Positions 8,430 through 17,900 of a stretch of DNA of 56,021 bases are shown piece by piece. Positions within the stretch are counted from its first letter, which is position 1. Each line of letters begins with the position of its first letter. The stretch is taken from contig CAIXGS010000078.1 of NCBI GenBank assembly GCA_903919125.1, forward strand, positions 1 to 56,021, given 5' to 3'. The notes below the pieces were generated by a model, which was not told the DNA's origin, made no database searches, and saw only the letters and a program-made list of their open reading frames with translations. The stretch comes from an uncultured Spartobacteria bacterium. Its GTDB lineage: Bacteria; Verrucomicrobiota; Verrucomicrobiia; Chthoniobacterales; Chthoniobacteraceae. Position numbers and translations under genes: made by a program.

Positions 8430-9491
8430 CTAGCTACCGTACTGGCGTGCAACCCATTCGCGGTAGTTTCCCGAAACCACGCCCTCCACCCACTGCGGGT
8501 TTGCGAGATACCACGCGACGGTTTTGCGAATACCGGATTCGAACGTCTCAGCGGGCTTCCAGCCGAGTTCGCGCTCGAGGAGGGAGGCGTCGATGGCGTA
8601 GCGGCGGTCGTGCCCGGGGCGATCCTTAACGAATGTCACCTGCTCCCAATAAGAGCGCCCAGCGGGAAGCGGACGCAAAGCGTCAAGCATCGTGCACAGG
8701 GTTTGCACGACTTCGAGGTTCGTCATTTCGTTGTTGCCGCCCACGTTATACACATGACCAGGTTTGCCGGCTGCAAGCACACGGCGGATGGCGCTGCAAT
8801 GATCGGTGACGTACAACCAGTCGCGCACGTTTTTACCATCCCCGTACACCGGCAGCGGTTTGCCCGCGAGGGCGTTGAGGATCATGAGCGGGATTAATTT
8901 TTCGGGAAAATGATACGGGCCGTAATTGTTGGAACAATTCGTCGTCAGAACCGGCACACCATAAGTGTGGTGGTAAGCACGGACCAAATGGTCACTCGCA
9001 GCCTTTGAGGCAGAGTACGGGCTGTTGGGCTCATAGCGGTGAGTCTCCGTGAATGCGGGCGCATCGGCGTCCAGCGAGCCATAGACTTCATCCGTAGAAA
9101 CATGAAGGAAGCGAAACGCGTCCCGCGCCGAAGCGTCCAACCCGCCCCAATAAGCGCGCACAGCCTCCAGAAGCTCGAACGTGCCTACCACGTTAGTTTG
9201 AATGAATTCGCCCGGACCAAGAATGGAACGATCCACATGACTTTCCGCCGCAAAATTTACCACCGCTTGGATTGAATGTTCCGCCAGCAAACGCGAAGTC
9301 AGCGCACGATCCGCAATGTCGCCGCGCACGAAAGTGAAGCGAGGATCTTGGTGGATACTTTTAAGGTTTTCCGGATTGCCAGCGTAAGTGAGCTTATCGA
9401 GCACCACCACGGGTTGCTGCTCGTGCGTGAGCCAATCCAAAACAAAATTCGAACCAATAAATCCGGCGCCGCCGGTCACAAGAATAGCCAT
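8430..9491 (-). CDS. rfbB: dTDP-glucose 4,6-dehydratase
   Basis: A 353-residue short-chain dehydrogenase/reductase of normal family length. [11 protein letters not shown] at the N-terminus is the NAD-binding GxxGxxG loop, STDEVYG (T133-D134-E135) holds the catalytic acid/base pair, and Y159-SASK163 is the YxxxK catalytic motif. [13 protein letters not shown] and [15 protein letters not shown] are near-invariant in RfbB/RmlB. It converts dTDP-glucose to dTDP-4-keto-6-deoxyglucose, the branch point to dTDP-rhamnose and other deoxysugars. The usual rfbA, rfbC and rfbD partners are not in the window, so they must lie elsewhere. It probably supplies the glycan island further right. Confidence 0.95.
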   Translation of the reverse strand: MAILVTGGAGFIGSNFVLDWLTHEQQPVVVLDKLTYAGNPENLKSIHQDPRFTFVRGDIADRALTSRLLAEHSIQAVVNFAAESHVDRSILGPGEFIQTNVVGTFELLEAVRAYWGGLDASARDAFRFLHVSTDEVYGSLDADAPAFTETHRYEPNSPYSASKAASDHLVRAYHHTYGVPVLTTNCSNNYGPYHFPEKLIPLMILNALAGKPLPVYGDGKNVRDWLYVTDHCSAIRRVLAAGKPGHVYNVGGNNEMTNLEVVQTLCTMLDALRPLPAGRSYWEQVTFVKDRPGHDRRYAIDASLLERELGWKPAETFESGIRKTVAWYLANPQWVEGVVSGNYREWVARQYGS

Positions 9492-9542
9492 AACTAAGAT
9501 TCGTAGTACTGCGCTAAAGCGAGGGAGAAGAACAAACCAGAC

Positions 9543-10769
9543 TCACAACGCCTCGTTTAAAATAGAGAAGATCACGGTGTTATCCAAAAAGCCGCTCAAC
9601 CGCTGCGCCCCTGGCCCGCGTCCAACTGAAATCATGTCCTCGGCCGTGTTAAGCGCGGAAGGCTGCGCAACAGCGGCAGGCTCGTTTCGAGGGACGGAGC
9701 CACCGGGTTGCGGACCATTGGGACCGGTGGCCCAGCTGATGTACGGGTAACCGGAAGGATCAGGTCCAAAAAATTCTCCGCGCTGAGTCTTGAGAAGCGG
9801 GTAACCACTCAAAGTCAGGCCACCAGTTCCGTGACGCCCCACGGCCAGTACTAGCGCTTTGTCACCCGCTTCGCGCAAGGCGACAGCGACGGCCTCGTCG
9901 AGCGCGAGTACTTCCCGTAAAGCACGTTCTGCTTGGTTTGCCTCACATGCGACAGTGAACAAGGCCGCGTCGACCACCAACACATAGCCTCGCCGATTGG
10001 AGCGCAGCAGTTCGATGGCGCGCCGTGTCATGTCCGCAAGGGACGGTTGTTCACTGCCGGATTCCATCTGATTCGCAAACGCCAGCGGACCTCCGCTAAA
10101 AAGCCCCACGACACGACCGTCTTCACCTCCTTGACTGCGCTCCAGATCCGCTTTGCTGCGAACCACATCCACTCCCTTAGATTTCCACTCGAGAATCAAA
10201 TCCCGCCCATCTTTGCGACGTCCCCCCTCTCCTTCAGATTGAAAATCGTTGCGCCCCCCGCCAAGGACGACCTTGATCCAGTCGCGTTCAAAAAGTTGCA
10301 GGGCAATCCCATCTGTTTCATTTGGACGAGCAGTATGAGCGTAAAAAGCTGCGGCAGATGGGGAAGTTACCAAAGAGTTCGTCACTAGACCGACTGCGCG
10401 CCCCTCTGAACGAGCCCGCTCCAGAATAGTCGCGAACGCCTTGCCCGTTCCAGTTGCTGCCACCGCACGGTGACGGGTTACGCGGCCCGTAGCCAAAGCC
10501 GTCGTTGCTGCCGCGGTGTCAGGAACGGCGAACTCCTCGCTGGGATTACGCAATAAGGCGGTATACGGAAACTTCTCCAGAGCAAGTTGATACTTAGCAC
10601 CACCAGCGTACAACCGTGCTGCAGTCAAAGGTCGCGTTGCGAGGGCGTCGCTCACAAAAAGGATGATCTGCCGAGGCTTTTGAACCACCCACATTCGGAC
10701 GTAAAGCACGCCCATTCCCAAAAACGCGAACAGACAAGCCAGAGCGATCAGTTGGTTACGAAGTTTCAT
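9543..10769 (-). CDS. Alkaline-phosphatase-fold protein lacking most metal ligands
   Basis: A 408-residue protein with an N-terminal membrane/signal segment. It aligns by eye with the PhoA family: IILFVSDA (D41, equivalent of the Asp51 ligand), VPDTAAATTALATG (nucleophile position, T85 instead of Ser), GLVTNSLVT, VLGGGRNDF, and the C-terminal LNTAEDM...FLDNT block. Against the family pattern (E. coli numbering) Asp327 is T272, His331 is E276, Asp369 is R312 and His412 is N374; only H313 of the DH pair remains. With so many zinc ligands replaced it is unlikely to be an ordinary phosphatase. It may be a pseudoenzyme or bind something else. It lies 51 bases upstream of rfbB on the same strand and may be co-transcribed. 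Confidence 0.75.
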   Translation of the reverse strand: MKLRNQLIALACLFAFLGMGVLYVRMWVVQKPRQIILFVSDALATRPLTAARLYAGGAKYQLALEKFPYTALLRNPSEEFAVPDTAAATTALATGRVTRHRAVAATGTGKAFATILERARSEGRAVGLVTNSLVTSPSAAAFYAHTARPNETDGIALQLFERDWIKVVLGGGRNDFQSEGEGGRRKDGRDLILEWKSKGVDVVRSKADLERSQGGEDGRVVGLFSGGPLAFANQMESGSEQPSLADMTRRAIELLRSNRRGYVLVVDAALFTVACEANQAERALREVLALDEAVAVALREAGDKALVLAVGRHGTGGLTLSGYPLLKTQRGEFFGPDPSGYPYISWATGPNGPQPGGSVPRNEPAAVAQPSALNTAEDMISVGRGPGAQRLSGFLDNTVIFSILNEAL

Positions 10770-10874
10770 CAGGATGCAGAAGACTACTATTCAACGCGAA
10801 ACAGCGGGGAAATGGCAACCGCGCTGATGCTCAAATGGAGGAAAATGAGACGTCAAAAGAACGCAAAGAACGCA

Positions 10875-10909
10875 AAAAAGCGGCACCGCAAAATACGGAG
10901 CCGCTTTTT
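10875..10909 (-). terminator. Terminator of the bL28/small-protein operon (bidirectional shape)
   Basis: A 10-bp perfect stem (10875-10884 AAAAAGCGGC with 10900-10909 GCCGCTTTTT) holds a loop that contains a further CCG/CGG pairing. Both strands give a T-tract after a GC-rich stem. It lies 21 bases beyond the stop of the 70-residue gene on the minus strand. Confidence 0.8.
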
Positions 10910-10929
10910 CAAAGTTAATATACCGAAGA

Positions 10930-11142
10930 CTAAGCGGGCTTTTGACTCTTCTTCAAAAGCGGGAGACCCGTGGACGGATTCTCGGAGACTTCGTAACCTG
11001 CTGGCATTGCGTCTAGTGCGCCTTCCTTAGCCTCACCACCGAAGTAGTAAAGGGTCACGGTCTGGCCGCCTTTGAGAACCTGCTTGCGACCATGAAGGAA
11101 ATAAGTTTTTCCGGATTTTTTGCTCTGTACGCTGTAAGCCAT
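10930..11142 (-). CDS. Small conserved protein of unknown function (70 aa)
   Basis: A 70-residue basic protein beginning MAYSVQSKKSGKTYFLH and containing VTLYYFGGEAKEGALDAMPAGYEV and a lysine-rich tail (LLKKSQKP). Similar short proteins occur in several bacterial phyla without a known role; this comparison is from memory. It follows rpmB after 89 bases on the same strand and ends just before a terminator, so the two probably form one transcript. Co-expression with a ribosomal protein hints at a translation or nucleic-acid-related role, but nothing in the sequence proves it. Confidence 0.7.
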   Translation of the reverse strand: MAYSVQSKKSGKTYFLHGRKQVLKGGQTVTLYYFGGEAKEGALDAMPAGYEVSENPSTGLPLLKKSQKPA

Positions 11143-11231
11143 GATGTTTGTAGGGGTTAGGTTTTAGGGGGACTGAAGGAAATATAAGGTAGAGTGGTTG
11201 GGGCCGAGGTGCTCTTCGGCTTCGAGAAATC

Positions 11232-11495
11232 TTAGAGAATGCCCGCTTTTTTCAGCGTCGCGTATGCTCCATTTTTGGAAACTGTCTTGAGAGCGCGAGC
11301 AGTGAGCTTCACCGTCACGAACCGATTTTCTTCCGGCACCCAGATTCTCTTAGTCTGGAGATTGGGAAAAAAAGTACGGCCCACAATCTTCGTTACGTGC
11401 TGGCCAATGCCGCCTTTTTTCTTAGCTAAACCGCGACGGTGGATGACAGAACCCCGTGTGGGCTTGGCTTTGGTGATGCTACAAACTCGGCTCAT
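11232..11495 (-). CDS. rpmB: 50S ribosomal protein L28 (bL28)
   Basis: An 87-residue basic protein. MSRVCSITKAKPTRGSVIHRRG, the glycine/lysine-rich stretch, FFPNLQTKRIWVPEENRFVTVKLTARALKT and TVSKNG are the conserved bL28 pattern, and the length is normal. It is a structural protein of the large ribosomal subunit. It is the first gene of a short minus-strand transcript with the 70-residue protein and faces away from the serine hydrolase gene, so its promoter should lie within 11496-11629. No bL33 gene is next to it in this window. Confidence 0.95.
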   Translation of the reverse strand: MSRVCSITKAKPTRGSVIHRRGLAKKKGGIGQHVTKIVGRTFFPNLQTKRIWVPEENRFVTVKLTARALKTVSKNGAYATLKKAGIL

Positions 11496-11629
11496 GATAG
11501 TCTCTTTCTCTTACAAATTGGGGCGGGAACTTGCTTGAACTGCCTAGCATTCGTCAAGCGTTTTTCGAGTTATTGCCCAGGATTAGAACTTTTTCTCCTA
11601 CTCAAAGAAAGTCTACTCATTCCTTTTTG

Positions 11630-12772
11630 ATGAACCCAAATGCCATAGACCAGACCTTTGCCGAGAATTTCACGCTGCGTGATGAACTGGGTGCCTCCGT
11701 CGCTGTTTGGACGCAAAGTGGTGCCCTACTCAGCCTTGCAAGCGGCTTCAAGGACAAGGCACGGACTCAGCAATGGCGTGCCTCAACTCCCGTCCTCGTA
11801 TGGTCGGCGACCAAGGGCCCCGCCGCTGCCTGCGCACTCCATGCTTTGTTGGAATCGCGTACGCCATTGGATTGCCGTGTCGCAAGTTTCTGGCCCGAAT
11901 TTGCGCAAGCCGGAAAGGCCGACGTCACAGTGCAAATGCTTCTACAACACCAAGCTGGCCTCTGTACATTAGACGCGGCGCCCCCCGTCGAAGACCGCGA
12001 AGCCGTTATCCACGCGCTCGAATCCCAGACTCCCGCTTGGACCCCAGGTTCGGCTCATGGCTACCACCCGCGGACTTTCGGTTTTTTGCTCGACGAGGTC
12101 GTACGACGACTCACCGGCGGCGAAACCTTAGCACACTACTGGCGCCGCGTTTTTGCGGATCCCCTGCAACTTCAATTCTGGATGGGCGTCCCAGAAGATG
12201 TGCTGCCCCAAGTCGCTCCCGTGTTTTCTTCGAGAACTTTACCGCCCAAGGATGATCCATTCTTGAGCGCCTTCATGTCCTTGGGATCATTAACCTCCCG
12301 CTCCTTCGCGTCTCCGAAGGGACTCCATTCAGCCGATGCCATGAACTCTCCGGCTGCCAGAATGGCCTCGTATCCGGGCTTTGGAGGAATTGGAACGGCC
12401 GAGGCTCTCGCCAAATTTTACGCCATGCTCGCCTGCGATGGTTCGCTTGAAGGAAAAAAGTTTTTCCCCGCAGGCACTCTGAGTCGTCTCCAAAACGCAG
12501 ATGTTTCCGGTCTGGATCGGGTCCTCCAGATTAACACCGCCTTCCAGTGCGGCTTCATGCTGGATCCCCGGACAGCGACGGGAGTCAAACAACGCCAGAC
12601 CTTTGGACCATCGCCATTTGCCTTTGGACATCCCGGCGCGGGAGGGAGCGCTGCGTTTGCTGATCCAGAACGTGGGCTTGGCTTTGCGTATGTGATGAAT
12701 CAGATGTCGCCTGGCGTGCTTCCGAGCGCCCGAGCAAACAGCTTAGTAGACGCCCTGTACTCTTATGAATAA
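11630..12772 (+). CDS. Serine hydrolase of the beta-lactamase/family VIII esterase type
   Basis: A 380-residue protein when started at the ATG at 11630 (MNPNAIDQTF); an in-frame start at 11531 would add 33 residues that look non-coding. S59-A-T-K62 is the SxxK catalytic motif of class C beta-lactamases and EstB-like esterases. LLQHQAGL follows the usual pattern after the active site, the tyrosine motif appears as GYHP, and GHPGAGGSAAFADPERGLGFAYVMN supplies the HxG motif that replaces KTG in esterases. No signal peptide is visible, which favours a cytoplasmic esterase over a beta-lactamase. The substrate is unknown. It reads divergently from rpmB. Confidence 0.88.
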   Translation: MNPNAIDQTFAENFTLRDELGASVAVWTQSGALLSLASGFKDKARTQQWRASTPVLVWSATKGPAAACALHALLESRTPLDCRVASFWPEFAQAGKADVTVQMLLQHQAGLCTLDAAPPVEDREAVIHALESQTPAWTPGSAHGYHPRTFGFLLDEVVRRLTGGETLAHYWRRVFADPLQLQFWMGVPEDVLPQVAPVFSSRTLPPKDDPFLSAFMSLGSLTSRSFASPKGLHSADAMNSPAARMASYPGFGGIGTAEALAKFYAMLACDGSLEGKKFFPAGTLSRLQNADVSGLDRVLQINTAFQCGFMLDPRTATGVKQRQTFGPSPFAFGHPGAGGSAAFADPERGLGFAYVMNQMSPGVLPSARANSLVDALYSYE

Positions 12773-12861
12773 CTCCTGCTAAGGTCGTGGCTGCGAATTA
12801 ACCACATTTCAGCTTGCCGCACCCCGCGCGGGCTCCTAGTTTTACGCCCCCTCAGTAATAC

Positions 12862-12946
12862 GGGTAGATACCGAAGTGGCCAAACGGGGCGGACTGTAAA
12901 TCCGCTGTCTCTGACTTCGCAGGTTCGAATCCTGCTCTGCCCACCA
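12862..12946 (+). tRNA. tRNA-Tyr (anticodon GTA)
   Basis: An 85-base class II tRNA. The acceptor arm GGGTAGA (12862-12868) pairs with TCTGCCC (12936-12942), followed by A and an encoded CCA (12944-12946). The anticodon stem GCGGA/TCCGC encloses the loop CTGTAAA with anticodon GTA at 12896-12898. A long variable arm and the GGTTCGAATCC T-arm are present. The GTA anticodon plus long variable arm identify tRNA-Tyr. Confidence 0.97.
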
Positions 12947-13199
12947 TCTCACAGCGACGGCATCCTGTTGAGGCAAAGCGGGTTCACTCAGAGCCCGTAA
13001 TTATTTTTAGAGACTCGTGCTCATTTTCGTTTTCCCGATTCGACTTCCCTCGCAGAACCTTTTAAGAAATGGGTCTGGTGTCGAAAAACTGCTGGTTCCA
13101 ATTTCTCTGCTTTGTGGCGGGGCTGGGTAACCGAAGGTATTTCACTCCCACTGGCGTCGGGCGTTATGCACCCCAACCATACGCCGGAATTTCTTACCC

Positions 13200-14780
13200 A
13201 TGTCTTCAGCGCCCATTCACAGCCGTCTCCTGATTCTCGATTTCGGATCGCAATACACCCAAGTCATCGCTAGGCGTATACGCGAGGCCCAAGTGTACTC
13301 GCAGATCGTCCCCTATGACACTTGCGCGGAGGAAATTCGAAAAATTGCCCCGAAAGGAATCATTCTCTCAGGCGGCCCCGCTAGCGTCTACGGAAGCAAG
13401 GCACCGCAGCCTGATCCGGAAATTTTCAAGCTGGGTATACCAGTACTCGGGATCTGTTACGGCATGCAACTCATGGGGCATCACTTGGGTGGAAAGGTGG
13501 AGCACTCCGAGCGCCGCGAATACGGGATGGGCAGCTTAGAGGTAGTCAAGGATTGCGCTCTCTTTAAGGGACTTGGATCCTCGCTTGAAATCTGGAATTC
13601 CCACGGTGATAAGCTCACCAAATTGCCGGCTGGATTCCGAATTGTCGCTAAAACCTCCAACAGTCCATACGCGGCAATCGAGCACCCAGGCAAAAAGTTT
13701 TTCGGCCTACAATTTCACCCCGAGGTGGTTCACACCCCCAAAGGCCGAGAGATTTTAAAAAACTTCGTGTTTCATGTCTGCGGCTTCACCGCTGACTGGA
13801 CCATGGGCTCCTTCATCGACGAGAGCTGTGCGCGCATCCAAGAACAAGTGGGAAAAGACCACGTCATTTTAGGGCTAAGCGGAGGAGTGGATTCAAGCGT
13901 GGCGGCTGCGCTGATTCACCGCGCAATCGGAGAGCAGCTCACATGTGTTTTTGTGAATAACGGCTTACTTCGGGCGAACGAAGAAGACGCAGTTCGCAAG
14001 CTCTTCGGCGATAATTTCCAGATGAAGCTTCGAGTGGTCAACGCCTCGACTCAATTCCTCTCCAAGCTCAAAGGCGTCACAGATCCCGAACGCAAACGGC
14101 GCATTATCGGCAACGAATTCATCAAGGTATTTGAGGGGGCAGTTGAGAAGCTCGCCGGTGGTAGCGCGAAGTCCAAGACGCAGAAGTTTAAGTTTCTAGC
14201 TCAAGGAACTTTATACCCCGACGTTATCGAGAGCGTTGCCATTGCTGGAAACCCTGCTGCGCTCATCAAGAGTCACCACAACGTTGGGGGTCTGCCCAAA
14301 CGCATGAAATTCCAGCTGGTGGAGCCCTTGCGCGAACTTTTCAAGGATGAGGTTCGTGAGGTCGGCGCAAAGCTAGGGCTGCCAAAGGAAGTCGTTCAGC
14401 GCCAACCTTTCCCTGGCCCAGGGCTCGCCGTTCGCATTCTAGGGGGCGTGACCCGGGAACGTCTCAGGGTACTGCGGGAAGCAGACTCGATTGTCGTCGC
14501 GGAAATGAAGGCGTCCAACTGGTATTACAAAGTCTGGCAAAGCTTTGCCGTGCTCCTTCCCGTGCGCTCTGTGGGCGTGATGGGAGACGAGCGCACTTAT
14601 GAAAATACGGTGGCCCTCCGCATCGTAGAGAGCCAGGACGGCATGACCGCCGACTGGGTGAAGGTGCCCTACGAATTGCTCGCTCGAATTTCGGGCCGCA
14701 TCATTAACGAAGTCAAAGGCGTCAACCGCGTGGTGTACGACATTTCCTCAAAACCACCCGCCACAATCGAGTGGGAGTAG
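13200..14780 (+). CDS. guaA: GMP synthase (glutamine-hydrolysing)
   Basis: A 526-residue protein of normal length. The N-terminal class I glutamine amidotransferase has [21 protein letters not shown] and GICYGMQ with nucleophile C86; QFHPEV carries the catalytic His. The ATP-pyrophosphatase domain has [12 protein letters not shown] (P-loop) and the C-terminal dimerisation domain has [13 protein letters not shown] and the closing KPPATIEWE. It converts XMP, ATP and glutamine to GMP in the cytoplasm. It lies 253 bases after tRNA-Tyr; that leader shows no purine-riboswitch-like core that could be recognised by eye. Confidence 0.97.
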   Translation: MSSAPIHSRLLILDFGSQYTQVIARRIREAQVYSQIVPYDTCAEEIRKIAPKGIILSGGPASVYGSKAPQPDPEIFKLGIPVLGICYGMQLMGHHLGGKVEHSERREYGMGSLEVVKDCALFKGLGSSLEIWNSHGDKLTKLPAGFRIVAKTSNSPYAAIEHPGKKFFGLQFHPEVVHTPKGREILKNFVFHVCGFTADWTMGSFIDESCARIQEQVGKDHVILGLSGGVDSSVAAALIHRAIGEQLTCVFVNNGLLRANEEDAVRKLFGDNFQMKLRVVNASTQFLSKLKGVTDPERKRRIIGNEFIKVFEGAVEKLAGGSAKSKTQKFKFLAQGTLYPDVIESVAIAGNPAALIKSHHNVGGLPKRMKFQLVEPLRELFKDEVREVGAKLGLPKEVVQRQPFPGPGLAVRILGGVTRERLRVLREADSIVVAEMKASNWYYKVWQSFAVLLPVRSVGVMGDERTYENTVALRIVESQDGMTADWVKVPYELLARISGRIINEVKGVNRVVYDISSKPPATIEWE

Positions 14781-14793
14781 AATCGTAGAGCAG

Positions 14794-14827
14794 CAACCCG
14801 AGCTCCGTAAAAAGGCCGCTCGAGTTG
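14794..14827 (+). terminator. Possible weak terminator hairpin after guaA
   Basis: CAACCCGAGC (14794-14803) can pair with GCTCGAGTTG (14818-14827) with one mismatch. No T-run follows directly; a CTTTTTAG lies about 12 bases further on. Weak support. Confidence 0.3.
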
Positions 14828-14919
14828 CGCCTGTTTGACGCTTTTTAGATACTGCTACAGGCGTCGCCCCCCACGAATTGGAGGGCTCAATTTCAGCCTG
14901 TAAGTGAGTCTTGTTTATC

Positions 14920-17900
14920 TCACTTGCTTGCGGCCATTTGCCCATGAGCCGCTGAAGGCAACTCAGCCTTGGCCGCGTCTGGATGTTCGAGTAAATAAGT
15001 CTCTACATTCTTGGTCACGATCAACTTACCCCACATCAACATCCCGTGGCCTGGGAAGGTGCAAACAAACTCGTACTCCCCTTCCTTGCTCGGAGCCTTC
15101 ATCTTTAAGTTCTCTTTCTGACCGGGCTCCAGCAGGCGGGTCGCCTCTATAACGCGGGCGTCTTTTTCGGGCACATAAGCGCGTCCCTTTTTGTCCAACT
15201 GATCCGGCCGTTTGGTTTGCACCAAGGTCGCCAACTCGACATGAGTGCCTGGTTCAACCACGACCAGATTGTGCGGCATTACATCGGCGTTTTCGACGAT
15301 CAACTCGAATGGCTTACCAGCCTCCACCACAATCCGCGTGGTATCAAAACGCATCTGCTCGCGCACCGTCTTGACCACAAACACGCTCACTCCCAAACCG
15401 CGCAGTTCCTTGCGCACCGCTACTCCCCGTTCCTTATCCAACAAGGAGGCCAACTCCACAGCCGTCTGCACCGTTTCAACAAAATATTGCTCCGTACGTT
15501 TCGCCGCCGGAACAGTTTTCGCCCATCCCAAAACGCTCTCCACCGCAGGAGCCGCAGCCTCCGCACTCCAAGACTCCCGAGACAGCTGCATAATACTGCG
15601 AGCGGCAGCAGTGCGCTCCTGCCCCTTGGCAAGAAAGTCGGCCAGCACTTTGAAATTCGCCGGAGCATTTGCAGCACCGGTGAGTGGAAGTGCTTTTACT
15701 ACAGCAGCAAGCGCGGCACCAGAAAGTTTAGCACCTGCGAGTTCCTCGGTGAGAATCGGCTGAAACTTAGCCCTCAACCCTGGATCAAGCACGGCACTCA
15801 TGGCGTCGATTAGCGAGACACGTGCGGCCTCAGTAGTCGCGAGCTTCCAAGTTGCAGCAGGGTCGGAATCAGCGAGAATCAAACCGCTCCAACCCGCGCG
15901 ACGTACTCCGGACTGAGTCGCCTTTTCCGCCAGCGCCACCAACCCAGAGCGCGCCTTCGCGAGTGCTGTTCCTGGAGTTGCTCCAACGAGCTTGGCCAGC
16001 TCGTCTGCTGCCCCCATCCCCGAATTACCTTTCGCATCCTGACGGTCCAAAGCCGCAACCAACTCTACCTCGCGAGAAGTACCGTGCAGTTTGGCAAGCT
16101 CCTTGAGGGCCCCTTCGCGCGCACCGGCGTCCATTGCTTTGCGCCCAAGTCGGGCGTTCAGCACGGGCTCGATCGCGGGAGCCTTCTTAAGGTCGTCATC
16201 TGTCAGCTTTTCAAGAACAATAGCAAGCGTCTCAGGGTCAGAGGGAAGTGCAAATTCACTACGGAGGCTCTGCAGTTGCTTGAGCGTCTCCTTGAAGCAG
16301 TACTCGATGTAATAATCCGTCGGCTGCTTGAGCACAGCATAGGCAACGTCTAACGCAGGCAGCGCAGCATCTCCGTTGAAGAAACTCGCCACGCGCACCG
16401 CTTCCAAACGCACACGCATATGTTGGTCGCCGGCAGCCTTCTTAAGCAGCGCCATCGCATTGGGCACGCGATCGCGCCAGTAACCCAACACGCGCACGGC
16501 TTGTGCGCGGGCACGGGGTTCGTTGGAATCAAGCACCTCACCGAGCAATTGCAGATTCACGGAATCATGCCATTGATGCACCCACAGTGCTTCCAACCGA
16601 TTGTGCTCATACGCCGCGTCTTTTTTGTCCAAAGCCTTTTCCCATTTCGTGACGGCAGCGATCACTTCCTTGGAATCTCGGCCGCCAAGCTCGATCTTTG
16701 CCCGCAGGCGCACATCGTTTTCAGGCTCCTTCAACAACTCGAGCAAGTTCACAATAGGCTCTCCAAAAACCGCCTTTGGCTTCAGCAATGGTCTCTCAGG
16801 GAATGTAATACGATACAGACGTCCATGCGCATGGTCACGGTTTGGATCACGCAAATGATGTTGCAAATGTCCAATCAACATCTGCGACCAGTCCATGAAA
16901 TACAACGACCCATCCGGAGCCACTGTGATTCCCGAGGGGCGAAAATTCGGGTTCTGCGCAATGTCGGTGGACACTAAATTTTCTAAAGTCTCTCCCTTAA
17001 TACCAGAGCCCTCCTCGGTGAGTTTCGCTCGGAAAATCCCCTGCACCGAAATCACATTCGTGTTGAGAAAATCCCCCTGCCAATCGTCCGGAAAGTGGCG
17101 ACTGGAGAGAATCGTGGTGCCGGCGCAAGGTCGCGAAGGACGAGTCCAAAACTGCTGCATACCGGGATGCGCACCCGTGTCGAGATGGCCGCTGAAGGCC
17201 GGTCCAAAATAATTGGCGTTGCCCGTGGCATCCGTGACGAGATCGTTGCCCCAGTAATCGAAAACTCGGCCGTGCGGATTCGCAAAGCCGTAGGGCACGT
17301 GGCGACCAAACTTTCCTGTCATCGGCTCATAGCGAAAAATGGCGCCGTTTGTGTTACGAACTGGACCATTAAACGTCTCGACGTTGGTACGGTGAAAAAC
17401 GCCATCACTCAAGTACACCGCGCCGCCGGGTTCGTAGCAGATCGAATTTGTTTCGTGATGAGAGTCAGCCGCATCCAAGCCGTGCAGAACGCGCTCCTTG
17501 GTGTCGGCCCGTCCACTCCCTTTGCTGTCTCGCAGAAACCAAAGGTCCGGCGATTGCATGACCAGCACCCCGTCCTTGTGGAACTGAAATCCGGTGGGAC
17601 AATTAAGTCCATCAGCCCACGTGGTGATCTTGGCGGCCTTGCCCGTTTTGGGATCCAAATCGATCACCAAAAGCTTGTCGAACACCTTGGTAGTAGGCGC
17701 GTTTTCGGGATAATTGGGCCACGCAGCCACCCACAAACGGCCCTTCGGATCAAAGGCCATCTGCACTGGGTTGACGAACTCAGGGAAGGTTTCCTCCGAG
17801 GCGACCAGCTCCACTTTGCAACCCGCTGGGAGGGTCAAATGCTTAATCGCATCCTCTCCGCTCATATACGGGATCGCCTCGGGCCGATTCGCGGGCGTGA

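Noticed and set aside
11531-11629. Longer N-terminus of the serine hydrolase
   Set aside because: The extra 33 residues reach back over the rpmB promoter region and do not resemble the family; the ATG at 11630 gives the normal length.
12862-12946. tRNA-Tyr as integration site of a genomic island
   Set aside because: No integrase follows it and no repeat of the tRNA 3' end was noticed nearby; core genes lie on both sides.
12947-13199. Possible riboswitch or leader RNA before guaA
   Set aside because: No conserved purine or other riboswitch core could be recognised; only short, weak pairings are seen.
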